From assembly GCA_009692905.1 (NCBI GenBank), contig SHYI01000052.1, forward strand, positions 1-6,690: a stretch of DNA of 6,690 bases, in the 5' to 3' direction. Positions 1-5,645 of the stretch are shown here, piece after piece (within the stretch, counting starts at the first letter, position 1; the number at the start of each line of letters is the position of its first letter). The notes beneath the pieces are model-generated. The model did not search any database, was not told the origin of the DNA, and saw only the letters and a program-made list of their open reading frames with translations. Made by a program: the position numbers and the translations under genes. Origin of the DNA: Chloroflexota bacterium (GTDB lineage Bacteria > Chloroflexota > Limnocylindria > Limnocylindrales > Limnocylindraceae).

Positions 1-56
1 AGTGTCTCGCCAGCGATCCCGCGGATCCCATCGGTGCCGAAGCGAACCGTGGTCAC
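1..56 (-). CDS. glmM: Phosphoglucosamine mutase GlmM, N-terminal fragment (cut by left edge)
   Basis: Reading the minus strand from a GTG at 54-56 gives MTTVRFGTDGIRGIAGET before the window ends. The FGTDGIRG block is the hallmark N-terminus of bacterial phosphoglucosamine mutases of the alpha-D-phosphohexomutase family. These enzymes convert glucosamine-6-phosphate to glucosamine-1-phosphate on the way to UDP-GlcNAc, the precursor of peptidoglycan. An AAGGA Shine-Dalgarno sequence at 62-66, five bases before the GTG, supports this start. The gene begins 18 bases after the rpsI stop with no terminator between, so it probably shares the ribosomal-protein transcript. The order rplM-rpsI-glmM is familiar from Actinomycetota. 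The phosphoserine loop, metal-binding loop and sugar-binding loop all lie outside the window, so completeness cannot be judged. A phosphomannomutase-type paralogue is the main alternative, but FGTDGIRG this close to the start favours GlmM. Confidence 0.86.
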   Translation of the reverse strand, partial: MTTVRFGTDGIRGIAGET

Positions 57-59
57 GGT
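46..59 (-). repeat. Short inverted repeat covering the glmM start codon
   Basis: The minus strand reads ACCGT-GACC-ACGGT, a five-base-pair stem with a four-base loop that includes the first bases of the glmM GTG. A hairpin here could partly mask the start codon and make glmM translation dependent on ribosomes leaving rpsI. The repeat is short enough to occur by chance. Confidence 0.35.
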
Positions 60-74
60 CGTCCTTGCGCTAGA

Positions 75-490
<416 letters not shown>

Positions 491-494
<4 letters not shown>

Positions 495-922
495 GCGAGG
501 GGCTCCGGCTTCTGTGGAGCGTGCGGATGATCCGCATCGGCATAGACCTTCAACTTACGAATCTGTGCATTGCCGAGCTTCGTCTTTGGGAGCATCCCCT
601 TAACGGCTCGGCGAATCGCCTCGTTCGGCTTGCGCTTCAGCAGGTCGCCGAGGACCTCCATGCGGTAACCGCCTGGCTGCCCAGAGTGCGAGTGGTACTT
701 CTTCGAAAGGAGTCGGTCGCCGGTGACAACCAACTTAGCTGAGTTGATCACGACCACGAAGTCGCCCGAATCGAGGTGGTCAGCGAAAGTTGGCTTCCCC
801 TTCCCCATCAGCGTTGAGGCCACCTTCGTCGCGAGTCGGCCTAGGGTCTGGCCCTCGGCATCGATCACGAACCAGCGGCGCTCGATTTCAGCGGCGCGAG
901 GTGTCCAGGTCTTCGTGTTCAT
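491..922 (-). CDS. rplM: 50S ribosomal protein L13
   Basis: L13 is an early-assembling large-subunit protein that binds 23S rRNA. The 143-residue product matches the usual length (about 142-150). It shows the expected blocks: [17 protein letters not shown] (15-31), [16 protein letters not shown] (53-68), HSGQPGGY (79-86), the GMLPKTKLG signature (109-117) and the conserved ending [19 protein letters not shown]. The ATG at 920-922 is preceded by a perfect AGGAGG with a five-base spacer. That ribosome-binding site overlaps the TAG stop of rplQ, so the gene is probably translated efficiently on the same mRNA. The 3' end shares four bases with the upstream rpsI start (GTGA). Most bacteria with this arrangement have truA between L17 and L13; here the two genes are directly adjacent. 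Confidence 0.98.
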
Positions 923-927
923 CTGAT

Positions 928-933
928 CCTCCT
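928..933 (-). promoter_or_regulatory. Consensus Shine-Dalgarno of rplM overlapping the rplQ stop
   Basis: The minus strand carries a full AGGAGG five bases upstream of the rplM ATG. Its 5' half lies within the rplQ TAG codon (932-934), so a ribosome terminating on rplQ sits on the initiation site of rplM. It is the strongest ribosome-binding site seen in the window. Confidence 0.85.
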
Positions 934-1288
934 AGATCAATTCAAGCTGCACAAGCGGCGCCGAGTCACCCTGGCGGATGCCAATCTTGGTGATGCGGCA
1001 GTAGCCTGACTTGCGGTTCGCATACTTCGGCACGATCTCATCAAAGAGCTTCTCAACTACGAGCGGCTCTTCCGGGAGGGCTGCAATCACTGCGCGTCGG
1101 GCCGAGAGGCCACCCTTCTTGGCGAGCGTAATGATCTGCTCAACCTGCGGACGAATCTCCTTGGCCTTGGCCTCAGTCGTCTGGATACGCTCGTAGCGCA
1201 ACACGGAAACAATCAGGTTCTTATACAGCGCGAGGCGCGGCCCCTGCTTGCGGGAGAGCTTACGTCCGCCAATCGCGTGCGAGGTCAT
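932..1288 (-). CDS. rplQ: 50S ribosomal protein L17
   Basis: L17 is a large-subunit protein near the peptide exit tunnel. The 118-residue sequence carries the family's GRKLSR near the N-terminus (8-13), the IQTTEAKAKEIRPQVEQIITLAKK block (35-58) that contains the L17 signature, and the C-terminal GYCRITKIGIRQGDSAPLVQLEL, which corresponds to the usual GGYTRI..G.R.GD.AP...IEL. The N-terminal stretch is divergent: the usual R.TSHR.AL.RNL reads RKQGPRLALYKNL here, and a cysteine (C97) replaces the common threonine. There is no long acidic or alanine-rich C-terminal extension of the kind seen in many Actinomycetota. The ATG overlaps the rpoA stop by one base (TAATG), and GAGGAG lies eight bases upstream inside rpoA, which indicates translational coupling of alpha subunit and L17, as in the alpha operon generally. 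Confidence 0.96.
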   Translation of the reverse strand: MTSHAIGGRKLSRKQGPRLALYKNLIVSVLRYERIQTTEAKAKEIRPQVEQIITLAKKGGLSARRAVIAALPEEPLVVEKLFDEIVPKYANRKSGYCRITKIGIRQGDSAPLVQLELI

Positions 1289-2295
1289 TAGGCCTTCTCC
1301 TCGTCGTCGGCGTCGCTCTCATCCTCGTCAAAGATGGCGTCAGCAGGGATGCTGCTCTCAGGCACATCGAAGCCGCGCTCGACGAGCTTCTCGCGAACCT
1401 CGTTGAGGCTCTTCTGGCCGAAGTTGCGCAACTTGAGGAGCTCCATCTCGCCGCCATCAAGTGCGGTGAGGAGTTGGCGGACCTTGAGGATGCCCGCGCG
1501 CTTCAGCGCGTTATAGGCGCGCATCGGCAGATCAAGATCCTCAATTGAAACGTCAAGAAGGTTGCCGCCAGCCTCTGCCGCTGGCGCCGCCGCTGGGACC
1601 TCGCCGAGGCCGGAGAAGGCGGTGAACTGGCTGACGAGGATTGCCGCAGCCTTGCGGACAGCAGCCTCTGGCGTAATCGTGCCGTCGGTCTCGATCTCAA
1701 GGATGAGCTTCTCGCGGTCGACATCCTGGCCGACGCGCGTGTTCTCCACGGTGAAGTTGACCTTGCGGACTGGGGTAAAGATGGCGTCGACGCTCATCAC
1801 GCCACGTGGTCGTACCTCGCCCTCAGGGTCCGCATCAACGCGGTCCGAGGAGACGTAGCCAACGCCGGTCTCAACGACGAGGGTGGCCTCAATGGCCGCC
1901 TTGTCGGAGTCGAGCGTTGCAAGAACCAGCTCTGGATTGACGATCTCGATCTGGCCGTTCGGCTTGATGTCGCCAGCGGTGACCGGGCCTGCCCCCTTCT
2001 TCGAAAGGGTGAGCTCGATGCGCTCCTTCGCAAAGCTGCGAAGGCGAATCTTCTTAACGTTGAGGAGGATCTGCACGACGTCTTCACGGACGCCTGGCAG
2101 CGAGGAGAACTCCTGCATGACGCCGTCAATCTGCACGGCGGTGACTGCGGCACCTTCCAGCGATCCGAGTAGGACGCGGCGCAGCGCGTTGCCGAGGGTG
2201 ACGCCGTAGCCTGGCGCGAATGGGCCAGCCTCGTACTTGCCGTACGAGCCGAGCTCCTCGAGCGGGGCGATCTTGGTGGTCAGTGCATCGGACAT
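1288..2295 (-). CDS. rpoA: DNA-directed RNA polymerase alpha subunit
   Basis: The alpha subunit dimerises to nucleate RNA polymerase assembly and contacts UP elements and activators. The 335-residue protein has a typical N-terminal domain (about 1-230) with the dimerisation signature GYGVTLGNALRRVLLGSLEG (29-48) and the RPRGVMSVDAIFTPVRKVN block (162-180). An Ala/Pro/Gly-rich linker (about 232-244) leads to the C-terminal helix-hairpin-helix domain (about 246-312). Residues R259, N262, G293, K295 and S296 align with the DNA-contacting R265, N268, G296, K298 and S299 of E. coli. The protein ends in an acidic tail (324-335, DEDESDADDEEK). The ATG follows GAGGGAGAG at 2301-2309, five bases away and 14 bases after the rpsD stop. 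It lies between rpsD and rplQ, as in the standard alpha operon. Nothing suggests a truncation. Confidence 0.98.
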   Translation of the reverse strand: MSDALTTKIAPLEELGSYGKYEAGPFAPGYGVTLGNALRRVLLGSLEGAAVTAVQIDGVMQEFSSLPGVREDVVQILLNVKKIRLRSFAKERIELTLSKKGAGPVTAGDIKPNGQIEIVNPELVLATLDSDKAAIEATLVVETGVGYVSSDRVDADPEGEVRPRGVMSVDAIFTPVRKVNFTVENTRVGQDVDREKLILEIETDGTITPEAAVRKAAAILVSQFTAFSGLGEVPAAAPAAEAGGNLLDVSIEDLDLPMRAYNALKRAGILKVRQLLTALDGGEMELLKLRNFGQKSLNEVREKLVERGFDVPESSIPADAIFDEDESDADDEEKA

Positions 2296-2309
2296 ATTCT
2301 CTCTCCCTC

Positions 2310-2936
2310 TTACCGCGAGTAAAACTCGACGACGAGTTGTTCATTGAAGTCGCCCGGCATCTGATCGCGCCGCGGAGCAGCGACCACCGTACCGGTCAAC
2401 TTTGTGGCATCCACGCGGAGCCACTCCTGAATGCCATTGCCTGAAAGGGAGCCTGCGGCCTCCTTGAATGGCCCAATGTCGGCTCGCCCTTCGCGGACCG
2501 AGATGACATCGCCTGGCTTCAGTGAGTACGACGGAATGTTTACCGCCTGACCATTGATGGAGAGGTGGCCGTGGGTGATCAACTGACGTGCCTGGTCTCG
2601 CGAGCTGGCGAGCCCGAGACGGTAGACGACGTTGTCGAATCGCAGCTCAAGGAGGCGGAGTAGGTTCTCGCCTGTCACGTCGGTGCCACGCTCAGCGGCC
2701 TCAAAGAGGCGGCGGAACTGGGTCTCGCCAATGCGATAGACGCGGCGCATCTTCTGCTTCTCGCGCAGCTGCAGGCCGTAGTCGCCAACCTTGCGGCGGC
2801 GCATCATGTGCATGCCTGGAGGGGTAGGGCGCTTCTCGAACGAGCACTTCTTCGTATAGCAGCGCGCACCCTTCAAGAAGAGCTTCGCGCCCTCTCGACG
2901 GCACTGGCGGCAGACTGGTCCGGTATCTCGACCCAT
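2310..2936 (-). CDS. rpsD: 30S ribosomal protein S4, zinc-binding (four-cysteine) form
   Basis: S4 is a primary 16S rRNA binder that starts assembly of the small-subunit body, and in enterobacteria it also represses the alpha operon. The 208-residue protein starts MGRDTGPVCR and has cysteines at 9, 12, 26 and 31 in a C-x2-C...C-x4-C pattern, the zinc-containing version of the S4 N-terminal region. Further blocks are VGDYGLQLREKQKMRR (50-65), the S4 RNA-binding domain (about 98-160, with NVVYRLGLASSRDQARQLITHGH) and the ending EQLVVEFYSR. The usual PPGQHG element reads PPGMHMM (39-45), and the usual tyrosine at position 4 is aspartate. AGGGGA at 2945-2950, overlapping the rpsK stop, precedes the ATG by eight bases. 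The four-cysteine form argues against mycobacteria-like Actinomycetota and fits Chloroflexota. Confidence 0.98.
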   Translation of the reverse strand: MGRDTGPVCRQCRREGAKLFLKGARCYTKKCSFEKRPTPPGMHMMRRRKVGDYGLQLREKQKMRRVYRIGETQFRRLFEAAERGTDVTGENLLRLLELRFDNVVYRLGLASSRDQARQLITHGHLSINGQAVNIPSYSLKPGDVISVREGRADIGPFKEAAGSLSGNGIQEWLRVDATKLTGTVVAAPRRDQMPGDFNEQLVVEFYSR

Positions 2937-2948
2937 ACTTCTATTCCC

Positions 2949-3350
2949 CTAGACTCGGCGCTTCTTCGGAGGACGGCAGCCGTTGTGTGGCAGCGGCGTC
3001 ACATCGGTGATTGCAGTGATGTCGAGGCCCGCTGTCTGCAGGCCGCGGATTGCCTGCTCGCGTCCGGCGCCTGGACCCTTCACGAAGACGGCCACGGAAC
3101 GAAGCCCGTGCTCCATCGCCTTGCGTGCGGCTGCCTCAGCTCCGAGCGATGCCGCGTACGGGGTGCTCTTGCGTGAGCCCTTGAAGCCAGCGACGCCACC
3201 CGAGCCCCACGAAAGCACCGCGCCCGTTAGGTCGGTGATTGATACGAGGGTGTTGTTGAACGACGCCGCGATGTGCACATGCCCGACTGGCACGTTCTTC
3301 TTCTCGCGACGTCGAGTCTTCGGTGCGCGCTTCTTCTTCTCTTCAGCCAT
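2949..3350 (-). CDS. rpsK: 30S ribosomal protein S11
   Basis: S11 sits on the platform of the small subunit, where it binds 16S rRNA near the mRNA exit. The 133-residue product has a lysine/arginine-rich start (5-18), then [21 protein letters not shown] (23-43), the [13 protein letters not shown] motif (55-67), [16 protein letters not shown] (90-105) and the nearly invariant end [12 protein letters not shown]. The segment normally read as SWSSAG is SWGSGG here (47-52), a mild glycine enrichment. The ATG is eight bases after the rpsM stop, with only a purine-rich GCAGAGAG between them. The weak Shine-Dalgarno and short gap suggest that it is translated by ribosomes arriving from rpsM. S13-S11-S4-alpha-L17 is the usual order of the alpha operon. 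Confidence 0.98.
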   Translation of the reverse strand: MAEEKKKRAPKTRRREKKNVPVGHVHIAASFNNTLVSITDLTGAVLSWGSGGVAGFKGSRKSTPYAASLGAEAAARKAMEHGLRSVAVFVKGPGAGREQAIRGLQTAGLDITAITDVTPLPHNGCRPPKKRRV

Positions 3351-3358
3351 CTCTCTGC

Positions 3359-3736
3359 CTACTTCTTCTCAATCTTCTTGCCGGCGACGGTCTTGCGTGC
3401 GCCACGGCGCTGTCGTGCGTTGGTCTTCGTGCGCTGACCGCGCGACGGGAGGTTCTTGCGATGTCGGGTGCCACGGTAGGTGCCAACCTCGATCAGTCGC
3501 TTGATGTTCATGGCAATCTCACGGCGAAGGTCGCCCTCGACCTTGCGACCCTTGTCGACGACTTCACGAAGTCGGTTGACCTGGTCTTCGGTGAGATCGC
3601 GCACGCGCGTGTCGGGATTAATGGAGGTCTGCGCCAAGATCTTCTGGCTGGTGGTCAGGCCAACGCCGAAGATGTAGGTAAGGGCGATCTCAACGCGCTT
3701 CTCGCGCGGAATATCGACCCCTGCAATACGAGCCAT
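3359..3736 (-). CDS. rpsM: 30S ribosomal protein S13
   Basis: S13 lies in the head of the small subunit, forms bridges to the large subunit and touches P-site tRNA through its C-terminal tail. The 125-residue protein begins with the canonical [21 protein letters not shown] and has the helix-two-turn-helix region [14 protein letters not shown] (21-34). It also has [10 protein letters not shown] (44-53) and the signature [19 protein letters not shown] (85-103), and ends in a basic [18 protein letters not shown] tail. The ATG is separated from the rpmJ stop by only three bases. The upstream AGGG, in the end of rpmJ, is a weak ribosome-binding site, so coupling to rpmJ is likely. In E. coli the S4 repressor binds around this gene's start; no matching pseudoknot was recognised here. 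Confidence 0.98.
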   Translation of the reverse strand: MARIAGVDIPREKRVEIALTYIFGVGLTTSQKILAQTSINPDTRVRDLTEDQVNRLREVVDKGRKVEGDLRREIAMNIKRLIEVGTYRGTRHRKNLPSRGQRTKTNARQRRGARKTVAGKKIEKK

Positions 3737-3739
3737 CAG

Positions 3740-3853
3740 CTAACCCTGTCGCTGCTTGTGCTTCGGGTTTTCGCAAATGACCATGACGCGGCCGTGCCGC
3801 TTAATCACGAGGCACTTGTCGCAACGAACCTTGACCGACGCAGATACTTTCAC
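3740..3853 (-). CDS. rpmJ: 50S ribosomal protein L36
   Basis: A 37-codon minus-strand frame starts at GTG (3851-3853) and ends with TAG (3740-3742). It begins [20 protein letters not shown] and finishes [13 protein letters not shown], matching bacterial L36 at its standard length of 37-38 residues. C11, C14, C27 and H32 form the zinc site of the C-x2-C-x12-C-x4-H type, so this is the zinc-binding rather than the cysteine-free version. L36 binds 23S rRNA late in large-subunit assembly. AGGAG at 3859-3863, five bases before the GTG, supports the start. The gene follows infA after a 37-base spacer that contains a perfect inverted repeat, and runs into rpsM after three bases, the usual infA-rpmJ-rpsM order. 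Confidence 0.96.
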   Translation of the reverse strand: MKVSASVKVRCDKCLVIKRHGRVMVICENPKHKQRQG

Positions 3854-3868
3854 TCGTTCTCCTGCTGT

Positions 3869-3884
3869 GAGCGGCGCACCGCTC
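3869..3884 (-). promoter_or_regulatory. Perfect 6-bp inverted repeat between infA and rpmJ
   Basis: The transcript would read GAGCGG-UGCG-CCGCUC, a six-base-pair stem with a four-base loop, all strong pairs except one A-U. It starts six bases after the infA stop and ends five bases before the rpmJ Shine-Dalgarno. No U-tract follows, so it does not look like an intrinsic terminator. It may be an RNA-stability or translation-tuning element; that role is inference. Confidence 0.5.
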
Positions 3885-3890
3885 GTGCTG

Positions 3891-4109
3891 CTACTTCAAC
3901 CGGTAGGTGATCCGACCCTGGGTCAGATCGTATGGCGAGAGTTCGACCTTCACCCGATCACCTGGAAGGATTCGGATGAAATTCGTCCGAAGCTTTCCAC
4001 TGATGTAGGCGCGGATCCGGTGGCCATTTTCAAGCTCGATCACGAACGATGTGTTCGGTAGCGGCTCAACTACGGTCCCCTCGACCTCGATCGAATCTTT
4101 CTTCGCCAA
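3891..4109 (-). CDS. infA: Translation initiation factor IF-1
   Basis: IF-1 is an OB-fold protein that blocks the A site of the small subunit and helps IF-2 and IF-3 select the start codon. From the TTG at 4107-4109 the product is 72 residues, the standard IF-1 length, beginning [20 protein letters not shown]. It carries the conserved FVIELENGH (22-30) and [20 protein letters not shown] (38-57) and ends [16 protein letters not shown] second TTG immediately upstream (4110-4112) would add one residue. The lower TTG is chosen because it restores the usual M-A-K-K-D start and leaves a four-base gap to GGGGG at 4114-4118; no ATG or GTG is available in a sensible position. A TTG start is unusual for so highly expressed and conserved a gene. 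It lies after a hairpin-rich spacer behind map. Confidence 0.96.
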   Translation of the reverse strand: MAKKDSIEVEGTVVEPLPNTSFVIELENGHRIRAYISGKLRTNFIRILPGDRVKVELSPYDLTQGRITYRLK

Positions 4110-4137
4110 CAAACCCCCGATCAGAACGCGTTACTGG

Positions 4138-4155
4138 GTCTCGGAAGGCCGAGAC
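4138..4155 (-). promoter_or_regulatory. Perfect 7-bp hairpin upstream of infA
   Basis: In the transcript the segment reads GUCUCGG-CCUU-CCGAGAC, a perfect seven-base-pair stem closed by a four-base loop. It ends about 20 bases before the GGGGG ribosome-binding site of infA and is followed by CCAGUAACG, not by a run of U, so it is not a standard intrinsic terminator. Its position suggests a leader or processing element for infA; this function is inferred. Confidence 0.6.
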
Positions 4156-4156
4156 G

Positions 4157-4182
4157 GCGCGCTACGGAGTCCGCAGACGCGC
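4157..4182 (-). promoter_or_regulatory. 11-bp bulged hairpin upstream of infA
   Basis: The RNA can fold as GCGCG, one bulged U, then CUGCGG, a three-base ACU loop, CCGUAG and CGCGC. That gives eleven base pairs including one G-U wobble. It lies one base away from the perfect hairpin at 4138-4155, so the two could stack end to end as a compact leader structure. No U-tract follows. A regulatory role is inferred from position and stem strength only. Confidence 0.55.
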
Positions 4183-4230
4183 GAGGGGAGAGAGTAGCAG
4201 AGCCCCACGATCCCCGCGCGAAAGGGGCGT

Positions 4231-4986
4231 TCATGACCCCCTCGTGAGGATGGTGGAGCCCCCCGCCACGATGGCGATGCTCTCCTCCCAATGTGCCGCC
4301 AGGCTCCCGTCAATTGTTACAACTGTCCACTCGTCCTCCATCACCCCAACCTCAGGCGACCCGAGGGTGAGCATCGGCTCGATCGCCAGGCAGTGCCCCT
4401 CCGCCAGGGTCAGACTCTTGCGACCGGTGCGGAAGTTGGGCACCTGTGGGGCCTCATGCATGGCACGGCCGATGCCGTGGCCGACGTAGGGGCGCACGAT
4501 CCCATACCCCGCGCGCAGGGCGACATCCTCAATTGCGCCAGAGATCTCTTCGATGGTGGCCCCTGGGCGGGCGGCGGCGATGCCGGCATCCAGCGCCTCG
4601 CGGGTCACCGCCACCAGGCGCTTCGCCTCTGGGGACCCCTCGCCAACCACGAAGCTGCGCGCCGCGTCGGCATGCCAGCCGTCCCAGATGGCACCCGCGT
4701 CAATGGATACGAGCGCCCCCTCTTTGATCTCACGATCGCCGGGGATGCCATGCACCACCTCGCTATCGAGCGAGATGCAGATGACTGATGGGAAGCCGTG
4801 ATAGCCCTTGAAATTGGAGGCTGCGCCGTGGCGTTCAATGCAGCGCTCGGCGATCGCGTTCAGCTCGGCGGTGCTCGCTCCTGGAACCGCCGCCTCCTGT
4901 ACGAGCTCATGAATTTCGGCAACGATGGCGCCGGCACGTCGCATCAGCGCAATCTCGGCTGGGCTCTTGCGGGTGATTGCCCCCAT
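4231..4986 (-). CDS. map: Type I methionine aminopeptidase
   Basis: This cytosolic metalloenzyme removes the N-terminal methionine from nascent proteins. The 251-residue sequence is the length of a minimal type Ia enzyme without an N-terminal zinc-finger extension. All metal ligands of the pita-bread fold are identifiable: D96 and D107 (VSIDAGAIWDGWHAD), H170 (GHGIGRAMHEAPQ), E203 (AIEPML) and E234 (HWEESIAIV). The catalytic histidines H79 (VVHGIP) and H177 are also present, so activity is expected. The substrate-side FKGYHGFPSVICISLD block (59-74) is intact. The ATG lies two bases after the adk stop and lacks a clear Shine-Dalgarno, which suggests coupling to adk. secY-adk-map-infA is the standard order in Gram-positive-type spc operons. 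Confidence 0.97.
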   Translation of the reverse strand: MGAITRKSPAEIALMRRAGAIVAEIHELVQEAAVPGASTAELNAIAERCIERHGAASNFKGYHGFPSVICISLDSEVVHGIPGDREIKEGALVSIDAGAIWDGWHADAARSFVVGEGSPEAKRLVAVTREALDAGIAAARPGATIEEISGAIEDVALRAGYGIVRPYVGHGIGRAMHEAPQVPNFRTGRKSLTLAEGHCLAIEPMLTLGSPEVGVMEDEWTVVTIDGSLAAHWEESIAIVAGGSTILTRGS

Positions 4987-4988
4987 CG

Positions 4989-5645
4989 CTATGCCGTCAG
5001 CCCCGCGGCAGCGGCGGCCGCCGCTAGGCGACCTTGGACCTCGTCGACGGTGCCCACGCCGCTCACCTCAGTGAGGCGACCGGTTGCGCGATACAGCTCG
5101 ACAACCGAGCCAAGGGCGGCGAGCTGATTTGCCAGCCGCGCCGCAACGGTCTCGGGGGCGTCGTCACTCCGGGTAACCAGCGCCGTGGCGCACACGTCGC
5201 ACACCCCGGGGCTCTGCGGCGGGCGGCTGAGGAGGTGGTACGAGCGCCCACATGACGGGCAGACTCGGCGCGCGGTAAGGCGCTCTGCAAGGATCGCGTC
5301 GTCCACCCGCAGCAGTACGGCGCGGATCGAACGACCGCTCGCCGCGTACGCCGCATCCAGTGCATTCGCCTGTGCAGGGTTGCGCGGAAAGCCGTCAAGG
5401 ATGACGCGGTTAACTGCATCCCCCTTGGCGAGACGCGCTTGGATCATGTTGATGGTGACCTCGTCGGGGACCAACTGCCCAGCGTCAATGAACTGCTGTG
5501 CGGCAAGACCGAGCGGTGAGCCAGCGGCAATTTCAGCACGGAAGAGGTCGCCAGTTGCAACGTGGGCTGCCCCCGTTGCTGCGGAGAGTGCCTCCGCCTG
5601 CGTCCCCTTCCCTGCGCCGGGGGCGCCGAGAAGGACGAGGATCAC
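4989..5645 (-). CDS. adk: Adenylate kinase with zinc-binding LID domain
   Basis: Adenylate kinase catalyses ATP + AMP = 2 ADP and keeps adenine nucleotides balanced in the cytosol. The 218-residue protein has the P-loop GAPGAGKGTQ (7-16), the AMP-binding ATGDLFR (30-36) and DGFPRNPAQA (84-93), and RRVCPSCGRSYH (126-137) leading into the LID. Cysteines 129, 132, 149 and 152 form a four-cysteine zinc site of the Gram-positive type, and TRSDDAPETVAARL (158-171) carries conserved arginines. The C-terminus is low-complexity, with a run of seven alanines (208-214). The GTG start overlaps the secY TGA as GTGA; only a distant GAGG is seen upstream, so initiation probably depends on ribosomes finishing secY. 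No other start would keep the P-loop strand (ILVLLGAPG). Confidence 0.97.
   Translation of the reverse strand: MILVLLGAPGAGKGTQAEALSAATGAAHVATGDLFRAEIAAGSPLGLAAQQFIDAGQLVPDEVTINMIQARLAKGDAVNRVILDGFPRNPAQANALDAAYAASGRSIRAVLLRVDDAILAERLTARRVCPSCGRSYHLLSRPPQSPGVCDVCATALVTRSDDAPETVAARLANQLAALGSVVELYRATGRLTEVSGVGTVDEVQGRLAAAAAAAGLTA

Larger units (their letters stand above)
4110..4230 (-). other. map-infA spacer, the longest non-coding stretch of the window
   Basis: About 120 bases separate the map stop from the infA start, while all other junctions are 37 bases or less. No small gene is visible in it. It is GC-rich and rich in inverted repeats, described separately. Near the map end, GCCCC (4224-4228 on the minus strand) could also pair with GGGGC (4202-4206) across a long loop. 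I looked for sigma-70-type -35 and -10 boxes; only a loose TGCTACTCT resembling an extended -10 was seen around 4190-4200, with no good -35 partner, so no promoter is called. Confidence 0.6.

Noticed and set aside
2983..3504. A 173-codon plus-strand open frame opposite rpsK and rpsM
   Set aside because: Antisense shadow of two conserved genes; cysteine- and serine-rich low-complexity translation with no family resemblance.
3737..3853. S4-binding pseudoknot upstream of rpsM as in the E. coli alpha operon
   Set aside because: The region before rpsM is rpmJ coding sequence with a three-base gap. I could not identify the nested pairing of the enterobacterial regulator, which is not expected to be conserved in this lineage.
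3323..3910. A 195-codon open frame on the plus strand antisense to rpsK, rpsM and rpmJ
   Set aside because: It lies entirely over well-supported ribosomal-protein genes, shows no recognisable domain and has no convincing ribosome-binding site. GC-rich coding sequence commonly leaves such long antisense frames open.
4138..4182. Paired hairpins as an intrinsic terminator after map
   Set aside because: The stems are strong, but neither is followed by a U-run in the transcript, and infA starts about 30 bases downstream on the same strand. A terminator on the plus strand is not needed because no plus-strand gene is present.
4188..4215. Possible promoter for infA (extended -10-like TGCTACTCT)
   Set aside because: No matching -35 box at a suitable distance, and the surrounding GC-rich sequence gives many equally poor matches.
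5001..5025. GC-rich alanine-codon run at the adk 3' end considered as a repeat or hairpin
   Set aside because: It is a short low-complexity tail of seven alanines after the conserved kinase core. Such tails are common in GC-rich genomes and the repeat unit is imperfect.
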